A DNA stretch of 48,612 bases from Anaerolineales bacterium (lineage in GTDB: Bacteria > Chloroflexota > Anaerolineae > Anaerolineales > Villigracilaceae). Below, in pieces: positions 43,773 to 48,612 of this stretch (its first letter is position 1; each line of letters begins with the position of its first letter). The notes beneath the pieces were generated by a model. That model worked only from the letters and a program-made list of their open reading frames with translations. It made no database searches and was not told where the DNA came from. The position numbers and the translations under genes are program-made. Location: contig JAGUZU010000090.1 in the NCBI GenBank assembly GCA_020060625.1, positions 1 through 48,612 of the forward strand, in the 5' to 3' direction.

Positions 43773-43887
43773 ATGTCGTTGCGAGGAGGGTGTTCTTCCC
43801 GACGCTTGTCCTGAGCCTGTCGAAGGGAAGCAATCTCTAGGCTAAAGGGGATTGCTTCGCCGCAAAGAGCGCGGCTCGCAATGACAT
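43773..43887. repeat. Dispersed palindromic element, copy D, with nested insert
   Basis: Ends are ATGTCGTTGCGAG and CTCGCAATGACAT. The left half is interrupted by GCTTGTCCTGAGCCTGTCGA (43804-43823), a sequence not found in the other copies. Inner arms GAAGCAATCTC and GATTGCTTCGCC are kept. It fills most of the 203-bp gap between MttB copies 2 and 3; GAAACGAG and GTTACTTGTTACT units precede it. Confidence 0.8.
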
Positions 43888-43888
43888 G

Positions 43889-45367
43889 TCACACAATTTC
43901 CAAATCTTCCAGCCTGGGCAATTCTTCGAGACCTGCCTTTTTGGCGAGGTCGAGCATGTACGAGTGGAGATGCGTTATCTGGTCGGGATCAAGTTCGGGT
44001 TGAGAGTATGAAGCGAGCAGTTCCTTCACACGGAGTTTGGCTCTGCCGAAGGCATCCAGCGAACCTGCTTCCTTCCAGACGCGGGTCGAGTCGCGGTCAA
44101 TCACGCTGCTGGGAAGATGCTGCTCCTCGCGGAAGAGTTTCATCGTGATCTTCTGCTTCAGGAAGTCGCCGCCTTTGAAATTGATCTTTTCGTCGTAGAA
44201 GCCTGTGGCGAGCGTGTCGGTGTGCTGCTTGACGCCACCGATCAGGCGTTTTGCCATGGCGATGCCTTCTGCATCGAGGACGAGTTTTTCCGCGCTGTGG
44301 CAGGCGAGGAAATCCAACATGCCCGAACCGGAGATCATGTTGATGCCGCTCAGCGCGCCGACCATGGCGGAGATGCCGCTTTCGAGCCCGGCTTGCGCGT
44401 CCACGAGTTTTGAATCTGTTGCGCCGAGGTAGGTGTGCGTCGGCATATTGAGCGTCTTTGCAACCTGCGCGTAGGAGCAGTCGAGCATGGCGGTTTCGAC
44501 CGCGCCCATGGGCGTCGCGCCTTTGCGCATGTCGAAGATCGCCGCCGCGCCGCCCCACACGATGGGGGCGCCGGGCTTTGCCAATTGATGGATGGTGATG
44601 CCTGCAAGGACTTCCGCCGTGTGTTGTGTGACCGTGCCAAGCATGGTGACGGGAGCCGCCGCGCCCGCCAGCGGAACGGATACGATCTCGGCAGGGATAC
44701 CTGCCCGCGCGAGCGCGATCAGATTGCCTGCGCCGAAGTTGCTCCAGATGAGCGGCGGGGCGGGGCAGACGTCAAAAATGGCGCGCGGTTTTTCTCTCGC
44801 CGCTTCCATGCCGCCCGCAAAGACCGCGAGCATGTCAATCATCTCCTGCACGGTCTTGTTGGTGAACGCGCCGGTGACGATGGGTTTCTTCGAGTACAGC
44901 AATGCAAGATACAGGCGGTACGAGTCCTGGATGTCCTTCGGCACGTCATGGCAGATCACCGCCGTGGACTGCGCGTCGTATTGCGGCAGTTGCTCCGCGA
45001 CCTTCAGCAGGCAGATGAGATGCTCGGTCTCGGTGGTCTCGTGTTCGAGCGTGTCGGGGTTGAGGATGGCGATACCCGATGAACCGGGGTCGAAGTGAAC
45101 GTCATCGCCGCCGTAATGGACGGTGGGATTGCCATCGTAATCGTACAGGTAGAATTCGCGCGGCACACTTTCCAATGCGCGTTGGACAAGCGCAGCGGGA
45201 ATCCCAACAACCTGGTTTTCAGGATATAGTTTCGCGCCCGCGGCGGCGAGCAGGTCACGCGCTTCCTCGTTTTGCACCTTGACGGCAGGACAGCGCAGAA
45301 GTTCGTATGCCTCCTCTAAAATGCGGGTGATGATCTCGTCACTGAGTAAAGTTAGTTTTGGTCTCAT
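43889..45367 (-). CDS. MttB-superfamily corrinoid-dependent methyltransferase (copy 2)
   Basis: A 492-aa MttB-superfamily protein, close paralogue of copy 3 and nearly the same length. It has LTLLSDEIITRILEEAYELL, PPLIWSNFGAGNLIALARAG, LAGAAAPVTMLGTVTQH and PTHTYLGATDSKL. No internal amber codon is present. AGAGGTG lies before the ATG. It probably uses the corrinoid protein at 47.0-47.7 kb as acceptor. The main differences from copy 3 lie at the N-terminus and around the last hundred residues. Confidence 0.92.
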   Translation of the reverse strand: MRPKLTLLSDEIITRILEEAYELLRCPAVKVQNEEARDLLAAAGAKLYPENQVVGIPAALVQRALESVPREFYLYDYDGNPTVHYGGDDVHFDPGSSGIAILNPDTLEHETTETEHLICLLKVAEQLPQYDAQSTAVICHDVPKDIQDSYRLYLALLYSKKPIVTGAFTNKTVQEMIDMLAVFAGGMEAAREKPRAIFDVCPAPPLIWSNFGAGNLIALARAGIPAEIVSVPLAGAAAPVTMLGTVTQHTAEVLAGITIHQLAKPGAPIVWGGAAAIFDMRKGATPMGAVETAMLDCSYAQVAKTLNMPTHTYLGATDSKLVDAQAGLESGISAMVGALSGINMISGSGMLDFLACHSAEKLVLDAEGIAMAKRLIGGVKQHTDTLATGFYDEKINFKGGDFLKQKITMKLFREEQHLPSSVIDRDSTRVWKEAGSLDAFGRAKLRVKELLASYSQPELDPDQITHLHSYMLDLAKKAGLEELPRLEDLEIV

Positions 45368-45436
45368 CCGACACCTCTAATTGGGATTTGATTTCTCTTT
45401 GGCGAAGAGAGAAGGTTGCAACCTGTAACTTGTAAC

Positions 45437-46891
45437 CTAAGACTTTTCTACCGACTTGATAATTTTGTCGAACTCTTTGCTAATTCTTTCATCCAGCGGA
45501 TCGGGCTGGTGCTCTTTCAATATCTTCCTGGCTTTGTTCAATGCCCAATCGCGCGCGTCGTCTTTTTTCGTTTCCCACTCGGTGTAGGGACGGCGATCCA
45601 AAAACTGCGGCAGGAACAGGTCGCGCATGTGATTGCGGGTGTGCTTCTGGGCGAGGAAATGCCCACCGGGTCCCACCGCCGCTATCGCGTCGAGCGCGAG
45701 GGTCTCCTCATCCACGACGATGCCCTGCATCATCTTGTGGATGATGGAAAAAATCTCGCAATCCATCATCATCTCGGCATACGACCAGATGCGGCTGCCG
45801 TGCAGGAATCCGACTCCCAGCAGCATATCGGACATGACCACGCTTGCCATGAAGGTGGAGAGACTTCCTTCAAGCCCCGCCTGCCAGTTCGGTTCCTTCG
45901 CGCCGGTGGCGAACGATCCCATCGAAAGCGGGATGTTGTAGAAATCCGCGAGGACATTGGTAGCCGCGCCGAAGAGGAAGTCTTCCGGTCCGCCGCCGGT
46001 GTACGCGCCTGAGCGCGGATCGGATGCGGTCTGCGCGGCGGCGTAAAAGACCGGCGCGCCGGGATAAGCCAGTTGTAAAAGGGCGGTGGCGGCGATCACT
46101 TCCGCGTTGCCGACGGCGAGCGTCCCTGCCATCGTTGCGGGTCCCGTCGTCAGGCAGGATGCCATGGTCATAAAGCCGGTCGGGATGCCGTGTTCGGCGG
46201 CGATCAAGGCGGCGTCGAGCGAACCGCCGTCATGTCCGAGGGGAGGCGCAGTGCATTGCATCAACGAGAGGACGGGACGCTTGCGCACTTCCGCTTTGCC
46301 GCCCGCGAGGATGACCGCCATCTCCATCGCGGCTTGCGCCTCATGCACGCTGTAAATGGACTCGGTCTGCACGTGCTTGGTGGAGTTTTCCCAGACGGCT
46401 TTGACTTCGTGCAAGCCGCGCGTTTCGGCGGGCGTGTCCTGCGCGGAGACGGGAACCCAATGAAAGGCGACTTCCTCGGTGGCATCGGCAACGCGCGCAA
46501 TATCGCGGACATCCTGCAAACAGGACGTGCGCTTTTCTTTGGTTTCGATGTCAATCACTTCCACGCCGCAGCCGTCCGTGCCGAGACAGACGTGATTTCC
46601 GTCCAGCGGTAAATCCTGCTGCGGATCGCGCGCCGCGAGCGTGTAAGCGGGCGGGCATTTCTTCAACGCCTCTTCAATGACCTGCGGCTTGACTCGCACA
46701 ATTCGTTTTTCGTGATCCACATCCGCGCCGTTTGCTTCCCAAATTTCCAACGCGCGTTTGGACGGGAATCGCACGCCGACATTTTCGATGATTTGCAGTG
46801 TCGCATCGTGAATCTTTTGAACGTCTTCCTTTGTCAGTATTTCCAGTTTCAGTTTTGGATTACTGATTGTCTTAATGTTTTTATGAGACAT
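45437..46891 (-). CDS. MttB-superfamily corrinoid-dependent methyltransferase (copy 1)
   Basis: A 484-aa MttB-superfamily protein of a third subgroup. The N-terminus reads LEILTKEDVQKIHDATLQII and ENVGVRFPSKRALEIW. Later come VCLGTDGCGVEVID and TAPPLGHDGGSLDAALIAAE, then GTLAVGNAEVIAATALLQLA and a YPGAPVFYAAAQTASDPRSG loop. No amber codon interrupts the frame. ATG 46891 follows GGAGGG. It is the first methyltransferase after the corrinoid protein, separated by repeat copy E. Its partner and substrate are inferred only from position. Confidence 0.92.
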   Translation of the reverse strand: MSHKNIKTISNPKLKLEILTKEDVQKIHDATLQIIENVGVRFPSKRALEIWEANGADVDHEKRIVRVKPQVIEEALKKCPPAYTLAARDPQQDLPLDGNHVCLGTDGCGVEVIDIETKEKRTSCLQDVRDIARVADATEEVAFHWVPVSAQDTPAETRGLHEVKAVWENSTKHVQTESIYSVHEAQAAMEMAVILAGGKAEVRKRPVLSLMQCTAPPLGHDGGSLDAALIAAEHGIPTGFMTMASCLTTGPATMAGTLAVGNAEVIAATALLQLAYPGAPVFYAAAQTASDPRSGAYTGGGPEDFLFGAATNVLADFYNIPLSMGSFATGAKEPNWQAGLEGSLSTFMASVVMSDMLLGVGFLHGSRIWSYAEMMMDCEIFSIIHKMMQGIVVDEETLALDAIAAVGPGGHFLAQKHTRNHMRDLFLPQFLDRRPYTEWETKKDDARDWALNKARKILKEHQPDPLDERISKEFDKIIKSVEKS

Positions 46892-46934
46892 GAGCCCTCC
46901 AAGGCAAAATGTCTCTCTTCTCTCTCTGAGTACT

Positions 46935-47032
46935 ATGTCATTGCGAGTGGCGCAGGGCGCCACGAAGCAATCTACTGTTTATGATGGAAGCCAAGATTGC
47001 TTCGTCGGGCTAAAGCCCTCCTCGCAATGACA
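46935..47032. repeat. Dispersed palindromic element, copy E
   Basis: Starts ATGTCATTGCGAG and ends CTCGCAATGACA. Inner arms CACGAAGCAATCT and AGATTGCTTCGTC pair around a TACTGTTT...ATGATGG centre. It fills the gap between the corrinoid protein and MttB copy 1. Confidence 0.85.
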
Positions 47033-47034
47033 AA

Positions 47035-47694
47035 TTATTCCTTGCCGACCAACTGCTTCGCCAACTGCACCGCTCCTACCGCGTCTTCCGACGTGCCGTC
47101 CGCCTTGATCTTGGTTGCCCAGTCGCGGGTGATCGGCGCGCCGCCGACCATCACCTTGATACGCGGGCGCAAGCCTTCTTTATCCAACTCTTCGATGACT
47201 TCACGCTGACGTACCATCGTGGTGGTAAGCAGGGCGCTCATACCGATCAGGTCGGCGTTGATCTCCAGCGCCTTGCCGATGATCTTGTCCGCGGGCTGAT
47301 CCACGCCCAAGTCCACCACTTCAAAGCCGGACGCGCTCAGCATCGTTCCCACGAGCGTCTTGCCGATCTCATGGATGTCGCCTTCGACGGTGGCAAGCAC
47401 CACGCGCCCCATGATTTCGCGGGCTTCGCCGAGTTTGATCAACTCAGGCTCCAGCGTGGCGACGGCGGCTTTCATCGCTTCGCCTGCCATGACCAACTCG
47501 GGCAAAAACGCCTCTCCCGCCCCGAACTGATCGCCGATGTAATTGACCCCGACCACAAACCCCTTGGTGATGGCATCCAGCGGCGGCACCCCCATTTCGA
47601 TGGATTTTTTGGCAAGCTCCACCGAAATATCCGAATCCCCGTCAATGATGCTCTGCGCCATCTCTTTGAACAATTTCTCCAATTCGTCCGACAT
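47035..47694 (-). CDS. Corrinoid (B12-binding) protein, MtbC/MtgC-like
   Basis: A 219-aa corrinoid protein that carries the methyl group between the two methyltransferases. An N-terminal helical cap (1-90, including VELAKKSIEMG) is followed by the B12 Rossmann domain (about 95-219). This has the lower-axial ligand motif DIHEIG (Asp106, His108, Gly111), SALLTTTM (Ser153) and VGGAP. These are the marks of base-off, His-on cobalamin binding, as in MtbC and the B12 module of MetH. GGAGG precedes ATG 47694. It lies 11 bp after the GntR gene and is the only corrinoid protein in the window, so the four MttB proteins probably share it. Confidence 0.95.
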   Translation of the reverse strand: MSDELEKLFKEMAQSIIDGDSDISVELAKKSIEMGVPPLDAITKGFVVGVNYIGDQFGAGEAFLPELVMAGEAMKAAVATLEPELIKLGEAREIMGRVVLATVEGDIHEIGKTLVGTMLSASGFEVVDLGVDQPADKIIGKALEINADLIGMSALLTTTMVRQREVIEELDKEGLRPRIKVMVGGAPITRDWATKIKADGTSEDAVGAVQLAKQLVGKE

Positions 47695-47705
47695 GCTGCC
47701 TCCAA

Positions 47706-48446
47706 TTATTTTGATTTTTTTATCAAGTGCGTCACTTGCTTCTCTTTTTCTCTCAGCAATTTTGCGGGAATGTTCAGGTAATCCTCCAGCCACTTGCCCG
47801 AATCCATCACATGTTCAATGGATGCCTGCACCGCCAAGTCTGAGTCCCCGTTTCGGAGCGCCTCCAAAATGGCGGCGTGTTCGTCGTGGGTCTGGGCGAT
47901 GCTTCCTCCCACCAGTTCGGGGTTGCGGAATAATGCTTCGTACAACAGCCAGTCTGGAAATGCGTTTGCGACAATTGCATATAATTTGATCAACAAATCG
48001 TTTCCCGATGCCTCTGCAATCGCAGCATGGAACTCGCGGCTCAACTGCCGTTCCTGCGGCATTTCGTTTAATTCGACGTGCCTGTTCATTTCCTCCATGA
48101 TCGCTTCGATCTTCCCGATCTGTTCCGGCGTGATGTTCAACGCCGCGTCTCGCGCGATCATCGCTTCGAGTATCAGCCTCATCCCGTAAGCCTCGACGAT
48201 ATCCTTCGCAGACATCTCGCGCACGCGCACGCCGCGATAGGGAACCCGCTCCGCGATGCCTTTTGCAACCAATAAATCCAACGCCTCGCGCACGGGGGTC
48301 ATGCTCACGCCCATCTGCCCCGCGATGTCCTCCTGCCGCAGCCAGTCGCCAGGTCCGTATTTGCCTGCGATGATCTGGCGGTGAAGCGCATCGTAGATTT
48401 CTTCTTTTAACGGTTTGTGGGTGAGTTCTTTCTCTATTGACTTCAT
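47706..48446 (-). CDS. GntR family transcriptional regulator, FadR/FCD subgroup
   Basis: A 246-aa regulator. An N-terminal winged helix (about 10-75) has the recognition segment GQMGVSMTPVREALDLL and the wing VPYRGVRV. A C-terminal FCD ligand-binding domain (80-220) contains His140 in EFHAAIAEASGN and the HDEHAAILEALRNGD segment, usual metal and ligand positions. FCD regulators bind small organic acids or metabolites and are often autoregulated. It is the first gene of the MttB cluster, 11 bp before the corrinoid protein, so it probably controls the whole set. No Shine-Dalgarno precedes the ATG and an in-frame TAA lies just upstream, so the start is firm. Confidence 0.93.
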   Translation of the reverse strand: MKSIEKELTHKPLKEEIYDALHRQIIAGKYGPGDWLRQEDIAGQMGVSMTPVREALDLLVAKGIAERVPYRGVRVREMSAKDIVEAYGMRLILEAMIARDAALNITPEQIGKIEAIMEEMNRHVELNEMPQERQLSREFHAAIAEASGNDLLIKLYAIVANAFPDWLLYEALFRNPELVGGSIAQTHDEHAAILEALRNGDSDLAVQASIEHVMDSGKWLEDYLNIPAKLLREKEKQVTHLIKKSK

Positions 48447-48467
48447 GATTATATATTATATATAATC
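48447..48467 (-). promoter_or_regulatory. 21-bp palindromic operator/promoter at the GntR start
   Basis: GATTATATAT, one central T, then the exact complement ATATATAATC. It contains two TATAAT boxes on the minus strand (48460-48455 and 48453-48448) and directly touches the GntR ATG. It is the natural candidate for both promoter and GntR binding site. If the upstream box is used, transcription starts at the ATG (leaderless). Confidence 0.6.
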
Positions 48468-48543
48468 CAACTTGATTTCGGAAGTGCCGCATGTCACGAA
48501 AAATGTCACTGGCTATACATAGCGCGGCAAGCCGCAGCCAAAG

Positions 48544-48570
48544 TAAGTCGGATTGGCAATCCGACCTACG
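48544..48570. repeat. Palindrome GTAAGTCGGATTG/CAATCCGACCTAC
   Basis: Two 13-bp arms around one G pair with one mismatch. A second small palindrome (GCGGC/GCCGC, 48524-48535) lies 8 bp away. Both are in the 166 bp between the GntR start and the window end, where I see no gene. They look like dispersed repeats rather than operator sites. Confidence 0.5.
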
Positions 48571-48612
48571 CGCAAAATCTTCGCGGTAGGCGTAGTTTTT
48601 ACAGAGCAATAC

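Noticed and set aside
38783-46891. Pyrrolysine-containing MttB
   Set aside because: All four MttB frames are full length without an in-frame amber codon, and no pylTSBCD-like gene is seen.
46892-46963. Longer start of MttB copy 1 at 46963
   Set aside because: These codons fall in palindromic copy E and the spacer, whereas ATG 46891 has a strong GGAGGG.
48468-48612. Cobalamin riboswitch upstream of the regulator
   Set aside because: No B12-box-like sequence or long structured leader was recognised in the 145 bp before the window ends; only short palindromes are present.

Overview
The window looks like a chromosomal segment of a Chloroflexota bacterium, most likely an Anaerolineae member. This is an inference from gene content and style: moderately GC-rich DNA, a DhnA-type class I aldolase, a TolB-propeller pseudokinase, many GAF-domain kinases, an xanthine-dehydrogenase-family enzyme, several non-pyrrolysine MttB homologues, and spacers full of short palindromic repeats. 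No rRNA, tRNA, CRISPR array, transposase or phage gene was seen. Genes are tightly packed, often with 1-40 bp overlaps.

Layout. 1-3.9 kb: aspartate-type aminotransferase, ATP-dependent PEP carboxykinase and an ICMT-like membrane methyltransferase (+). 4-12 kb: a SET-domain protein, then a minus-strand run trmFO > M28 peptidase > histidine kinase > hflX > small membrane protein > pseudokinase with TolB propeller. 12-18 kb: a plus-strand signalling cassette (three-GAF histidine kinase, receiver-GAF-kinase hybrid, receiver-winged-helix regulator, receiver with degenerate GGDEF). 18-25.6 kb: a minus-strand molybdenum-hydroxylase region (YqeB-like accessory protein, catalytic subunit, small membrane protein, fused FAD/2Fe-2S subunit) with DUF1361, DinB and alpha/beta-hydrolase genes. 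25.7-34.3 kb: class I aldolase, secreted-domain protein, short-chain reductase, GT-C-like membrane protein, DinB, aminotransferase, UbiA-like protein, moeA and a GNAT. 34.3-35.3 kb: a lipoprotein hydrolase.

35.5-48.4 kb is the most striking part. It is a minus-strand set that begins with a GntR/FCD regulator and a corrinoid-binding protein. It continues with four MttB-superfamily methyltransferases, an S9 peptidase, an M20 amidohydrolase, a methyltetrahydrofolate:corrinoid methyltransferase and a homocysteine S-methyltransferase. Together these could demethylate one or more N-methylated compounds (unknown substrate), pass the methyl group through the corrinoid protein to tetrahydrofolate, and perhaps on to homocysteine. 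No transporter or corrinoid reductive activase is visible in the window.

A second theme is repeat DNA. Five copies of a ~95-125 bp palindromic element lie between 25 and 47 kb; four are in spacers and one is translated in frame inside the S9 peptidase gene. Short tandem or inverted repeats also make up the linker of the FAD/2Fe-2S fusion, a loop in moeA, the last codons of the S9 gene, and most spacers of the MttB cluster.
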